DNA from: JACVRW01 sp963808545
GTDB taxonomy: Bacteria > Actinomycetota > Thermoleophilia > Solirubrobacterales > Thermoleophilaceae
Assembly: GCA_963808545.1 (NCBI GenBank)
Contig: CAWEGB010000006.1
Location: forward strand, 62,001-126,000
DNA length: 64,000 nucleotides
Reading direction: 5' to 3'
The position numbers and the translations under genes are program-made. The notes under the pieces were generated by a model that saw nothing but the letters and a program-made list of their open reading frames with translations, searched no databases and had not been told where the DNA came from. This document shows positions 34,714 through 44,152 of the stretch, in pieces (position 1 is the first letter of the stretch; each line of letters starts with the position of its first letter).

Positions 34714-34790
34714 GAGTCGTTCCTCTCGTCGGGTGGCCGCGCCAGCCTAGCCGCGTGGCAAAGTGCAGAAACGGGTACCGCCGCCCTGGG

Positions 34791-35543
34791 ATGTCCGCGC
34801 AGGCCGATCAGAAGTGCGCGCTCGTGACCGGCGCCGCCGGCGGGATCGGGGGCGCCATCGCCGCGCGCCTGCACGACGACGGATACAGCGTCGTGGCCGC
34901 CGACCTCGAACCCGACGAGAACGGTCCCGGTCACGCGGTGACCTGCGACCTGACCACGCCCGACGGCAACCGCGCTGCGGTGGACGCGGCCGTGGAGGAG
35001 TTCGGCCGTCTCGACCTGGTCGTCCCCAACGCGGGCGTCCAGCACGTCGCGCCGGTGGAGGAGTTCCCCGAGGAGCGCTGGGACCAGCTGATTGCCCTCC
35101 TTCTCACCAGCCCGTTCCTGCTGGCCAAGTACGCCTGGCCGGAGCTCGCCCGCAGCGGCGAGGGCCGCTACATCGTGGTGGCCTCGGCCCACGGCCTCGC
35201 CGCGTCGCCGCACAAGGCGGCGTACGTCTCCGCCAAGCACGGCGTGCTCGGGCTGGTCAAGACGCTGGCCCTCGAGGGGGCCGACAAGGGCATCAACGCG
35301 ACCGCCGTCTGCCCGGGCTTCGTGCGCACCCCGCTGGTGGAGAACCAGCTCGCCGACCAGGCCCGCGCCACCGGAGTGGACGAGGATCGTGTGCTCGAAG
35401 AGGTGATCCTCGCGCCGCACGCGGTCAAGCGCCTGATCGAGCCGGACGAGGTGGCGGCGGCGGTCGCCTTCCTGGCCGGACCGGCCGGTGCGGCCTTCAC
35501 CGGCGCGGCACTGCCCATGGACTTGGGCTGGACGGCGCGGTAG
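34791..35543 (+). CDS. bdhA: 3-hydroxybutyrate dehydrogenase-like SDR
   Basis: A 250-aa SDR. ALVTGAAGGIGGAIAARL binds NAD; VVPNAGVQHVAPVEEFPEERWD, ASAHGLAASPHKAAYVSAKHGVLGLVKTLALE (Ser-Tyr-Lys triad) and CPGFVRTPLVENQLADQA with a final MDLGWTAR match the 3-hydroxybutyrate dehydrogenase family. It would interconvert 3-hydroxybutyrate and acetoacetate. The ATG at 34791 begins the usual N-terminus; a GTG at 34755 is also in frame. Confidence 0.9.
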   Translation: MSAQADQKCALVTGAAGGIGGAIAARLHDDGYSVVAADLEPDENGPGHAVTCDLTTPDGNRAAVDAAVEEFGRLDLVVPNAGVQHVAPVEEFPEERWDQLIALLLTSPFLLAKYAWPELARSGEGRYIVVASAHGLAASPHKAAYVSAKHGVLGLVKTLALEGADKGINATAVCPGFVRTPLVENQLADQARATGVDEDRVLEEVILAPHAVKRLIEPDEVAAAVAFLAGPAGAAFTGAALPMDLGWTAR

Positions 35544-35552
35544 ACACCGCAC

Positions 35553-36425
35553 GTGGCCCGAACGTTCACCGTCATCAAGCGCACGGCCATCTCGTTCTAC
35601 AACGACCAGATGACCCATCACGCGGCGGCGCTCACCTACTACGAGCTGATGTCGCTGTTTCCCGCGACCCTGCTCGGGTTGTCGCTGCTCGGTCTGATCG
35701 GCCAGTACCCCGAGACCTACAACGCGATCATCAACTACCTCGAGGACGTGGCTCCGGCTTCGGTGGTGCAGCCGCTCGACGACTCGCTGCGCACCGCACT
35801 GCAGAACAAGAGCACCGCGGCGACGGCGCTGGTGATCAGCATCGTGGTGGCCTTCTACGGCACCACGGGAGCGCTCGAGGCCGCGCGGCGGGCCCTCAAC
35901 GTGGTCTTCGAGGTCGAGAACGGGCGCGGCTTCTTCATGCGCAAGGGGATCGACATCGCCTCCACGTTCGTCCTCCTCGTGCTCGTGGTGACCACGCTCA
36001 TCCTCACCTTCGTGGGAGGCCGGTTCGCGGACGACCTCTTCGGGTTCGTGGGCCTCGGCGACACCGCCGCGAAGATCTGGAGCATCGTTCGCTGGCCGGC
36101 GGCGGTGGCGATGGCCATGCTCATCTTCGCTCTCGTCTACTACGTGACCCCGGACGTCAAGCAGCGCTCGTTTCGCTGGCTGACGCCGGGCGCCGTGGTG
36201 GGCGTCCTGATCTGGATGGCCGCCTCCTACGGGCTCTCCTACTACGTCTCGAGGATCGGCGACGTGGGCGCCATCTACGGCACGTTCACCGCCGCGATCG
36301 TGCTCATCGGGTGGCTGTGGCTGACCAACGTGGCCCTCCTGGCCGGCGGGGAGCTCAACGCCGAGATCGAGCGGGAGAAGCAGGTGTCCGACGGCGTGCC
36401 CCTGGCCGAGACGCTCAGCCGCTAG
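35553..36425 (+). CDS. YihY/virulence factor BrkB family membrane protein
   Basis: A 290-aa integral membrane protein with about six transmembrane helices. HHAAALTYYELMSLFPA and the later FRWLTPGAVVGVLIWMAASYG and YGTFTAAIVLIGWLWLTNVALLAGGELN are diagnostic for the YihY/BrkB family, often misannotated as RNase BN. Function unsettled. GTG start 9 bases after bdhA. The SRP RNA promoter overlaps its last codons. Confidence 0.92.
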   Translation: MARTFTVIKRTAISFYNDQMTHHAAALTYYELMSLFPATLLGLSLLGLIGQYPETYNAIINYLEDVAPASVVQPLDDSLRTALQNKSTAATALVISIVVAFYGTTGALEAARRALNVVFEVENGRGFFMRKGIDIASTFVLLVLVVTTLILTFVGGRFADDLFGFVGLGDTAAKIWSIVRWPAAVAMAMLIFALVYYVTPDVKQRSFRWLTPGAVVGVLIWMAASYGLSYYVSRIGDVGAIYGTFTAAIVLIGWLWLTNVALLAGGELNAEIEREKQVSDGVPLAETLSR

Positions 36426-36428
36426 CCT
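36423..36428 (+). promoter_or_regulatory. -10 box of the SRP RNA gene
   Basis: TAGCCT overlaps the TAG stop of the YihY gene. It lies 7 nt before base 36436, where the 5' strand of the terminal SRP RNA helix begins, so prediction of the start from the box and from RNA pairing agree. The -35 region is inside coding sequence and weak. Confidence 0.55.
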
Positions 36429-36435
36429 TCGCAGC

Positions 36436-36711
36436 GGACCGTGCTAGGTGGAGAGGTAGCGGTGCTCTGTCACCCACAATCCGCTCTAGTGGGGCTGAAT
36501 TCCCGACCAAGGGATTCTGCTTTCGGGGTCAGTACGCCGGACAGAGGCGTTGATGGCCGGGTCCCGCGCGGCGGACGCTCGCGAACCAGGTCAGATCCGG
36601 GAGGAAGCAGCCTTAAGCGATACCGTCCGTGCGCCGCGGATCAGCCTGGCCGGAGCCGAAGATCGGCGGGCACGCTCGAGAGCGAATTTCGAGGAAGGGT
36701 GCACGGTCCAC
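36436..36711 (+). ncRNA. ffs: Signal recognition particle RNA, large bacterial type with Alu domain
   Basis: About 275 nt. The 5' GGACCGUGC (36436-36444) pairs perfectly with GCACGGUCC (36701-36709), closing the RNA. The Alu part (GGUAGCGGUGC, then AAUCCGCU and GGGCUGAAUUCCC) follows the Bacillus scRNA. The S-domain helix 8 segment (36582-36650) has ACCAGGUCAGAUCC, tetraloop GGGA instead of the common GGAA, then GGAAGCAGCC and the closing CAGCCUGG. With Ffh it targets membrane proteins. Linked dnaX-ybaB-recR genes downstream agree with the classical scr neighbourhood. Confidence 0.93.
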
Positions 36712-36725
36712 TTCGCCGGACGCCC

Positions 36726-37124
36726 ATGACCGAGAACGACCACGCCGCCATCGCCCAGCAGCTGATCGAGCGATGGAACGCCGGCGACATCGAGGGCGTG
36801 GTCGAGCTGTACACCGAGGACACCGCCATGTACGCCGGCCCGGAGTGGCCGGACCAGGCGACCTATCGCGGCCATGACGGCGTGAGACAGAACATCGAGC
36901 AGTGGCGCTCGGTGTGGGAGTCGAGCAGCATCGAGCTCGAAGAGCTCGCGAGCTTCGGTGATCGGGTGGTCGCGAGCGGAGGCTGGGTCACGCGCGGGCG
37001 AGCGAGCGGAGTGAGCGGCCGCATGCCGTTCGTGATCCTCCTGAGGATCCGGAGTGGGAAGATCGCAAGCCTTGAGTGGTTCACAGACCACGACGTCGCC
37101 GTCGCCGCAGCTCGCGAGCCCTGA
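36726..37124 (+). CDS. NTF2/SnoaL-like protein
   Basis: A 132-aa protein: AAIAQQLIERWNAGDIEGVVELY, YTEDTAMYAGPEWPDQATYRGHDGVRQNIEQW and a final RSGKIASLEWFTDHD. Its ATG starts only 15 bases after the predicted 3' end of the SRP RNA and has no good ribosome site, so it could be read from the same transcript or a separate weak start. The upstream in-frame sequence to 36441 is SRP RNA, not protein. The next gene begins inside its 3' end. Confidence 0.82.
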   Translation: MTENDHAAIAQQLIERWNAGDIEGVVELYTEDTAMYAGPEWPDQATYRGHDGVRQNIEQWRSVWESSSIELEELASFGDRVVASGGWVTRGRASGVSGRMPFVILLRIRSGKIASLEWFTDHDVAVAAAREP

Positions 37125-39375
37125 CCTCGACGCCCTGAGGGGCATCGAGCGCCGGGTGCTGTGGCTGGCCACGGCGATCGTGCACCATGCGAACCGGGTG
37201 CGTGAGAACCGCTCGGGGGTGAAGGTAGGGGGCCATCAGGCCTCCTCGGCCTCGATGGTTTCGCTGATGACGGCGCTGTGGTTCTCGGAGCTGCGAGCCG
37301 AGGACAGGGTGTCGGTCAAGCCGCACGCCTCGCCGGCGTTGCACGCGGTCAACTATCTGCTGGGGCGCCTGGATGAGCGCTACCTCGAGTCGCTACGCGC
37401 GTTCGGCGGCCTCCAGAGCTATCCGTCGCGGACGAAGGACCCGGATCCGGTGGATTACTCCACGGGGTCGGTGGGCCTCGGCGCGACGGCGCCGGTGTGG
37501 GGCGCGATGGCGCGCCGGTATCTGGAGGCGCATCGCTTCGAGTCGCCGGCGATGGGGCGCCAGATCGCGCTGCTGGGCGATGCGGAGCTGGACGAGGGCG
37601 CGGTGTGGGAGGCGGTCGCCGATCCGTGGGTGGCGCGGCTGGGCGAGGTGCTGTGGGTGGTGGACCTCAACCGCCAGTCGCTCGACCGGGTGGTGCCGGA
37701 CATCGCGTTCGGGCGCCTGGCGGGGATGTTCGAGGCGGCCGGCTGGCAGGTGATCACGGTCAAGTACGGCCGCCGGCTGGAGGCTCTCTTCGAGCGCGAC
37801 GGCGGGGCCGAGCTGCGGCGGCGCATCGACGAGATGCCCAACGAGGAGTATCAGCGGCTGTTGCGGGCCGAGCCCGGGGAGCTGCGCGAGCGGCTGCCGG
37901 GCCGCGGGCGCAAGCTCCCCCGGCTGGTGGCGGAGCTCGACGACGACGAGCTGCGCGCCGGCTTTCGCGATCTCGGCGGCCACGACCTGGGCAAGCTGAT
38001 CGAGGCCTACCGCTCGGTGGTGGGCGACCGGCCGACGGTGGTGTTCGCCTACACGATCAAGGGCTGGTCGCTGCCGATCGAGGGGCACCCGGAGAACCAT
38101 TCGGCGCTGCTCACGGACGACCAGTACGCCGAGCTGGCCGAGGAGCTCGGCGCCGATCCGGATACGCCGTGGGCGGGCTTCGAGGCCGGCGGGCCCGAGG
38201 CCGAGCTGTGCGACGCGGCCGCCATCGCGCTTGCTCGTGACGAGCCCGAGCCGCGCCGGCCGGTGACCGTGCCGGCCTCGCTCGGTCGCACCCACCGTGG
38301 CGTCGTCTCCACCCAGCAGGCCTTCGGGCGCTTCTTCGTCGATCTCTCGCACGAGGCGGCCGAGGTGGCCGAGCGCGTGGTGACGGTCAGTCCCGACGTG
38401 GCCAGCTCGACCAACCTGGGCGGCTGGATCAACAAGGCCGGGATCTGGTCGGTGGGCGAGCGCCGCGACTGGTTCGCCGACGACCCCCAGACCCTCGTGC
38501 ACTGGCACGAGACCAGCGCCGGGCGCCACATCGAGCTGGGCATCGCCGAGACCAACCTGGTCGGCCTGCTGGGCGAGCTGGGGGCCACCTGGAGCCGCTA
38601 CGGCCAGCCGCTGCTACCCATCGGCACGATCTACGACCCGTTCGTGGGCCGCGCGCTGGAGCCGTGGTCGTTCGGGATCTACGCCGGCGGCCAGTCGATC
38701 CTGGTCGGCACCCCGTCCGGGGTGACGCTCGCGCCCGAGGGCGGAGCGCACCAATCGATCGTCACCCCGTCGATCGGGATCGGGCAGCCGGGCTGCACCT
38801 TCTGGGAGCCCGCCTTCGGCCAAGACCTCGAATGGACACTGCTGCACGCCCTGTCGCGGCTGGGACAGCCCGGCGGGGAGTCGGCCTACTTCCGGCTCTC
38901 CACCCGGCCGGTCGAGCAGGCGCTCGCCGGGACAGTGGAGCGCGATCTGGTGCTGGCCGGCGGCTACCCGCTGCGGCGGGCCGAGGGGGTCCCGCGGATC
39001 ACCCTGGTGGGGATGGGCGCCCTGATGCCCGAGCTGCTCGAGGCGGCCGGCGTCCTGGGCGACGACGTGGACGTGCTCTGCCTGACCAGCGCCGACCTGC
39101 TCTTCCGCGCCTTCCGCGCCCGCGCCGGCCTGGGCGAGCACCCACCGGAGATCCTCGACGAGCTGCTCCCGGCCGACCGCGCCGCCCCGATGGTGACCGC
39201 TCTCGACGGCGACCCCCACGCCCTCGCGTTTCTCGGCGCCGTGAACAACGTCCCGCTCACCCCGCTAGGCGTCACCCAGTTCGGCCAATCGGGCAACCTG
39301 GAGGACGTGTACCGCCACCACGAGATCGACGCCGAGACGATCATCGGCGCCGCGCTGGACCTGATCTCGGACTGA
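37054..39375 (+). CDS. Homodimeric pyruvate dehydrogenase E1/transketolase-like TPP enzyme
   Basis: A ~770-aa single-chain TPP enzyme. GGHQASSASMVSLMTALWF resembles the AceE substrate region; LLGDAELDEGAVWEA ... VVDLNRQSLD is the GDG(x)nN TPP-Mg motif; IELGIAETNLVGLLGELG carries the conserved PYR-domain Glu; APEGGAHQSI is AceE-like. It lacks nearby E2 and E3 genes, so the 2-oxo acid and partner are open. GTG at 37054 follows GAGGA but overlaps the NTF2 gene by 71 bases; TTG at 37072 is an alternative. Confidence 0.85.
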   Translation: MGRSQALSGSQTTTSPSPQLASPDLDALRGIERRVLWLATAIVHHANRVRENRSGVKVGGHQASSASMVSLMTALWFSELRAEDRVSVKPHASPALHAVNYLLGRLDERYLESLRAFGGLQSYPSRTKDPDPVDYSTGSVGLGATAPVWGAMARRYLEAHRFESPAMGRQIALLGDAELDEGAVWEAVADPWVARLGEVLWVVDLNRQSLDRVVPDIAFGRLAGMFEAAGWQVITVKYGRRLEALFERDGGAELRRRIDEMPNEEYQRLLRAEPGELRERLPGRGRKLPRLVAELDDDELRAGFRDLGGHDLGKLIEAYRSVVGDRPTVVFAYTIKGWSLPIEGHPENHSALLTDDQYAELAEELGADPDTPWAGFEAGGPEAELCDAAAIALARDEPEPRRPVTVPASLGRTHRGVVSTQQAFGRFFVDLSHEAAEVAERVVTVSPDVASSTNLGGWINKAGIWSVGERRDWFADDPQTLVHWHETSAGRHIELGIAETNLVGLLGELGATWSRYGQPLLPIGTIYDPFVGRALEPWSFGIYAGGQSILVGTPSGVTLAPEGGAHQSIVTPSIGIGQPGCTFWEPAFGQDLEWTLLHALSRLGQPGGESAYFRLSTRPVEQALAGTVERDLVLAGGYPLRRAEGVPRITLVGMGALMPELLEAAGVLGDDVDVLCLTSADLLFRAFRARAGLGEHPPEILDELLPADRAAPMVTALDGDPHALAFLGAVNNVPLTPLGVTQFGQSGNLEDVYRHHEIDAETIIGAALDLISD

Positions 39376-39426
39376 GCGAACTCTCCGCGGGGACGGGTCG
39401 CCGGGTCGGCGGATGGGTCATCTAGC

Positions 39427-41109
39427 ATGGGGCGACCGATGCTCTCGCTCTACCGCCGTCACCGCCCGCGCACCTTCGACTCGGTGGTCGGCCAGGAGCA
39501 CATCGTCAAGACGCTGCGCAACGCGATCGAGCTCGACAAGGTGCATCACGCCTATCTCTTCGTGGGCTCGCGCGGCACCGGGAAGACATCGATGGCCAAG
39601 CTCCTGGCGTGCGCCCTCAACGCCGAGGGCGGGCCCTCCGTGGACTTCGATCCGGGCACCGACGAGTCGCGCGCGATCCTGGCCGGCACCTCGCTCGACG
39701 TGGTCGAGATGGACGCCGCCTCCAACAACTCGGTCGACGACATCCGCGAGCTGCGCGAGAACGTCGCGCTTGCGCCGATGCAGGGCCACCGGCGCGTCTA
39801 CATCCTCGACGAGGCCCACATGCTCTCCACGGCGGCCTGGAACGCGTTCCTCAAGACCCTCGAGGAGCCGCCCGCTCACGTGGTCTTCGTACTGGCCACC
39901 ACCGAGGCGCACAAGGTGCCCGCCACGATCATCGACCGCTGTCATCGCTTCGATTTCCAGCGCCCCTCGCTCGAGCAGATCGCCGGTGTGCTGCGACGCG
40001 TGGCGGAGGAGGAGGGGATCCAGGTCCCCGACGCCGCCGTGGGGATGCTGGCGCGCGCCGCCACCGGCTCGTTCCGCGATGCGCTCGGCACCCTCGAGCA
40101 GCTCGTCACCTACGGAGGCAGCGAGGTCAGGCTCGAGGACGTGCTCGACATCCTCGGAGTCGCAGATGCCGAGCTGGTGCTCGACTCGACCGACGCGCTC
40201 GTGGCGCGCGACCCCCGGGCCGCGCTGCTGGCCGTGCAGCGGCTGTCCGACTCGGGCCGCGACTACACCCAGTTCATGCGCGACCTCTCGGCACACCTGC
40301 GCCACCTGTTCGTGATCCAGACGCTCGGTGAGGTCCCCGACTCGTTCTCGGTCACCGCCGAGCACACCGACCGTCTGGCCTCCCAGGCCGAGCGGCTCGC
40401 CCAGGGCGAGATCCTGCGCACGATCGACTTCCTGGCCGCCGCCGTGAGCGCGGTCAAGGATGGTTCCGAGCCGCGCATCCAGCTCGAGATGGCGCTCCTG
40501 AAGGCCACCCAGCCGCAGGCCGATCTGTCGCTGCAGGCGTTGATCTACCGGATCGAGCAGCTGGAGCAGCGGTTCGACGGCGCGGCGCCCACCCAGCCGG
40601 CCGAGCCGGGCGCGGGAGCAGCGGAGTCCGAGCCGCAGGCGCCGCCCGCTCCGCCGCCGGCCCCCGCCCCGCGCGCAGCGATGGGCTCTTCGGCAGCCGT
40701 GGCGGTCGAGCCGCAGGCCGAGCGGGCCCCTCAGGCCGTGGGCGAGGTCGACCTGGAGCAGCTCAAGGCCCTGTGGCCCGCGGTCGCCGAGGCCGTGACC
40801 CGCGACAACGGCATGCTCGGCGCCGCCATCGGGGCGGCCGCGCCCACAGCGGTGGAGGCCGACCGCCTCACGGTGGCCTTCCCGACCGACGCCGCGTTCG
40901 TCAAGAAGAAGGCCGAAGCGAATCGCGAGCTGGTGGCCACGGCGGTGCGCGGGCTCACCGGACGGTCGCTTGCGCTCGACTTCGAGTTGAGCGACGAGGC
41001 TCTCCCGCCGGGACCGACCACGCTCGACCACGACCAGCTCATCGAACGCCTGCGCGCGGAGTTCGGCGCGGAGGAGATCTTCGAGGATCCCGAAGAGGAG
41101 GACCGGTAG
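39427..41109 (+). CDS. dnaX: DNA polymerase III subunit gamma/tau
   Basis: A 560-aa AAA+ clamp-loader subunit. SLYRRHRPRTFDSVVGQEH, Walker A VGSRGTGKTSMAK, Walker B VYILDEAHMLS, sensor ATTEAHKVPATI and SRC-like RCHRFDF are canonical. The usual Cys4 zinc module (between Walker A and B) is absent: the segment NAEGGPSVDFDPGTDESRAI has no Cys. A Pro/Ala-rich linker (residues ~395-440) precedes the tau-like C-terminal domain. A second in-frame ATG at 39439 begins the conserved LSLYRR and may be the real start. Confidence 0.95.
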   Translation: MGRPMLSLYRRHRPRTFDSVVGQEHIVKTLRNAIELDKVHHAYLFVGSRGTGKTSMAKLLACALNAEGGPSVDFDPGTDESRAILAGTSLDVVEMDAASNNSVDDIRELRENVALAPMQGHRRVYILDEAHMLSTAAWNAFLKTLEEPPAHVVFVLATTEAHKVPATIIDRCHRFDFQRPSLEQIAGVLRRVAEEEGIQVPDAAVGMLARAATGSFRDALGTLEQLVTYGGSEVRLEDVLDILGVADAELVLDSTDALVARDPRAALLAVQRLSDSGRDYTQFMRDLSAHLRHLFVIQTLGEVPDSFSVTAEHTDRLASQAERLAQGEILRTIDFLAAAVSAVKDGSEPRIQLEMALLKATQPQADLSLQALIYRIEQLEQRFDGAAPTQPAEPGAGAAESEPQAPPAPPPAPAPRAAMGSSAAVAVEPQAERAPQAVGEVDLEQLKALWPAVAEAVTRDNGMLGAAIGAAAPTAVEADRLTVAFPTDAAFVKKKAEANRELVATAVRGLTGRSLALDFELSDEALPPGPTTLDHDQLIERLRAEFGAEEIFEDPEEEDR

Positions 41110-41111
41110 AG

Positions 41112-41453
41112 ATGGGTCAGCCCAACATGAACCAGATGCTGAAGCAGGTCCAGAAGATGCAGGCCGACATGGCCAAGGCACAGGAGGAGCTGGCCAGCGA
41201 GGTGGTGGAGGCCAGCGCCGGCGGCGGCATGGTCACGGTCAAGATCAGCGGCGACCTGCAGCTCAGGGACCTGACCATCGACCCGGAGGCGGTCGACCCC
41301 GAGGACGTCGACATGCTCCAGGACATGGTGCAGGCGGCGGTCAACGAAGCGATCCGCTCCGCCCAGGAGCTGGCGGCGTCGAAGATGAACGCCGCTACCG
41401 GGGGTCTCGGCGGGGCCGGCGGGCTCGGCGGCCTCGGGTTGCCGGGCCTCTAG
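41112..41453 (+). CDS. ybaB: YbaB/EbfC family nucleoid-associated protein
   Basis: A 113-aa protein. NMNQMLKQVQKMQADMAKAQEEL (coiled coil), GGGMVTVKISGDLQLRDLTIDPE and a closing Gly/Leu-rich tail fit the family of dimeric DNA-binding tweezers. It begins 2 bases after the dnaX stop and is followed by recR, the widely conserved order. Confidence 0.93.
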   Translation: MGQPNMNQMLKQVQKMQADMAKAQEELASEVVEASAGGGMVTVKISGDLQLRDLTIDPEAVDPEDVDMLQDMVQAAVNEAIRSAQELAASKMNAATGGLGGAGGLGGLGLPGL

Positions 41454-41515
41454 CCGACCGGGGCCAGGGGTCCCCGCCAGCCCCGACCGCGGCCGAAGTT
41501 ACCCTTGACGACCCC

Positions 41516-42118
41516 GTGTTCGCTGCACCCGTAAACCGGCTCATCACCGAGCTCGCCCGGCTGCCCGGCATCGGTCAGCGCACCGCGCAGCGGCTGGCCT
41601 TCCACATCCTGAGCGCGTCCGAGGAGGAGGCGCTGGCGCTGGCCGATTCGATCCGGGAGGTCAAGGCCACGGTCGGCCACTGCGAGATCTGCTTCAACCT
41701 GGCCACGGAGGCCACCTGCCGCATCTGCCAGGACGAGCGCCGCGAGGCCACCACCATCTGCGTGGTCGAGCAGCCCAGCGACGTGATCCCCCTCGAGCGC
41801 TCAGGTGAGTTCAACGGCCGCTACCACGTGCTCGGCGGCGCCCTGTCGCCGATCGACGGCGTGGACCCCGAGGACCTGCACGTGGCCGAGCTGCTCGGGC
41901 GGGTGGACAACGGGGCCGGGGTCCGCGAGGTGGTGATCGCCACCAACGCCACCACCACCGGCGAGGCCACCGCGCTCTACCTGGCCGACGCCCTGCGCGA
42001 GCGCTCGCCCGAGGTGGTGGTCACCCGCCTGGCCAGCGGCCTGCCCGTGGGCTCGGACCTCGAGTACGCGGACGAGATCACGCTGGGACGGGCCCTGCGC
42101 GGTCGCCAGGCCCTGTAG
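41516..42118 (+). CDS. recR: Recombination protein RecR
   Basis: A 200-aa protein: LPGIGQRTAQRLAFHIL (helix-hairpin-helix), zinc-finger Cys in HCEICFNLATEATCRIC, TOPRIM VVEQPSDVIPLERSG and GALSPIDGVDPEDL. It loads RecA on gapped DNA together with RecF/RecO. GTG start at 41516. Confidence 0.95.
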   Translation: MFAAPVNRLITELARLPGIGQRTAQRLAFHILSASEEEALALADSIREVKATVGHCEICFNLATEATCRICQDERREATTICVVEQPSDVIPLERSGEFNGRYHVLGGALSPIDGVDPEDLHVAELLGRVDNGAGVREVVIATNATTTGEATALYLADALRERSPEVVVTRLASGLPVGSDLEYADEITLGRALRGRQAL

Positions 42119-42143
42119 CCCTACCCGGGCGTACCATTCTCAC

Positions 42144-44145
42144 ATCGCCACCCGTCTGGTCCGCGCGGCCTGCCCCCACGACTGTCCCGACACGTGCGCC
42201 ATGCACGTGACGGTGGAGGACGGCCGGGCAACCAGGGTCGCCGGCGATCCCGACCATCCGATCACCGTGGGCTTCCTGTGCGGGAAGGTGTCCAACTACC
42301 TCGACCGGGTCTACTCCGACGAGCGAATCCTGCATCCGCTGGTGCGCGAAGGGCCGAAGGGCGAGGGCCGCTTTCGCCGCGTGGGCTGGGACGAGGCCCT
42401 CGACCTCGTGGCCGAGAGGTTGCGCGAGGACGGCGGCCGAGCACGGTGGCGAGTCGATCCTGCCCTACTCGTACGCGGGAACGCAGGGCCTCATCCAGCG
42501 CGACTGCATGAGCGCGCGGGTGATGAACGCGCTCGGGGCCACCGATCTCGAACGGACCATCTGCGCCACCGCCGGTCTGGTGGGGACCACGATGGCTCAC
42601 GGCTTCTCGCCGGAGGTCGATCCCGAGGAGTGGCCCAACTCGCGCTACGTGATCGTCTGGGGCTGGAACCCGATGTCCACCGCTCCTCACCTGTGGCGCA
42701 AGCTGCTCGACGCCCGCAGGGCGGGGGCGCGCATCGTGGTGGTCGACCCGTTCCGCAGCCGCACCGCGCGGGTGGCCGACGAGCACCTGCGCCCGCTGCC
42801 CGGAACGGACGCCGCGCTGGCCATGGGGATGATGCGTGCGATCGTCGACGCCGGCCTCCAGGACGAGGACTGGTGCCGCGCCCACGCGCAGGGCTACGAC
42901 GAGCTGCTGACCACGCTGTCCGGCTTTTCCGTGGAGCGGGCCGCGGCGATCACCGGCGTGGAGGCCGAGACGATCGCGCGCATCGGACGCGAGTTCGCCG
43001 CCACCCGGCCCGCGCTGCTCCGGCTCGGGGTGGGCGCACAGCGCCATCTCGGCGCGCCCGCCGCCTACGCCACGATGGCCTCGCTGCCCGCGCTCACCGG
43101 CGCCTGGCGCGACCGCGGGGGCGGCTGCTCGTACATCCCGACGGCCACCGCGGCAGCGGTGAGCGAGGCGCCCCTGCAGCGGATCGACCTTCGTCCCGGC
43201 CCCGTGCGCCGGATCAACATGGCCCAGGTGGGCCACGCGCTCACCGATCCCGGCCTGGAACCGCCGGTCACGGCGCTGGTGTGCTGGAACTCCAACCCGG
43301 CGGCTATCGCGCCCGACCAGGAGCAGGTGCTGGAGGGCCTGCGACGCGACGACCTGTTCACCGTGGTGCTCGAGCAGTTCATGACCGACACGGCTCGTCA
43401 CGCGGACGTCGTGCTCCCGGCTACCACGCAGCTCGAGCACCTGGACGTGATCTTCTCCTGGGGCCACCACTATCTGACCTTCAGCCGGCCGGCCATCGAG
43501 CCGCTCGGTGAGGCCAAGCCGAACACCGAGACCTTTCGTCTGCTCGCGGCGCGCCTCGGGCTCGACGATCCCTGCTTCGCAGACAGCGACGAGGAGCTGG
43601 TCGACCAGCTCCTCGAGGGCTTCGAGGAAAACGGCCTGCGTGAACGCGGCTGGACCAAGATCGATCTCGGTCAGGGGCCGGTCCCGCACGCCGAGGGAGG
43701 CTTCGGCACCCAGTCGGGCAAGGTCACGCTGAGAGCGGAGTTCGTGCCTCCGGCCGAGGTGCTCGACCCCGCGCTCGACGAGCGCTTCCCGCTGGCGCTG
43801 GTCACCCCGAAGACGCATCTGTTCCTGAACTCGAGCTTCGCCAACCAGCGCCGCCAGCTCTCCGCCCAGCCCGAGCCCGAGTTGGTTATCAACCCGGCCG
43901 ACGCCGAGGCCCGCGGAATCGCCGACGGGACAGAGGTCCGCGTCTGGAACGAGCGCGGCTCGTTCTCCTGCGCGGCACGCGTATCCGACGATGCCCGCGC
44001 CGGAGTGCTGGTGGCGCCAATGGGCTGGTGGAACCGCGACTACCGGGGCGGGCGAAGCGCTCAGGCCACCACCTCCCAGGTCCTGACCGAGCAGGGCAAC
44101 GCACCGGTGTTCAACGACAACCGCGTGCAGGCGGAGGCGCTCTAG
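42144..44145 (+). CDS. Molybdopterin-dependent oxidoreductase, frameshifted near 42430
   Basis: About 665 aa if joined. RAACPHDCPDTCAMHV and GFLCGKVSN give a [4Fe-4S] Cys motif, so translation must start before 42168; no ATG, GTG or TTG exists in this frame between the recR stop and there. An ATC at 42144 lies 6 nt after TACCAT, similar to other leaderless starts here. Near 42430 one extra G shifts the frame; afterwards ESILPYSYAGTQGLIQRD, VIVWGWNPMSTAPHLWRK and VLPATTQLEHLDV match the Mo-bisPGD dimethylsulfoxide reductase superfamily. Partner subunits and substrate are not evident. Confidence 0.82.
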
Positions 44146-44152
44146 GCGGTTG

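Noticed and set aside
34763..36553. 596-aa plus-strand frame
   Set aside because: It runs out of phase through bdhA, YihY and the SRP RNA and is Arg/Gly-rich without motifs.
39418..41181. 587-aa minus-strand frame
   Set aside because: Antisense shadow of dnaX; the plus-strand product is fully recognisable.
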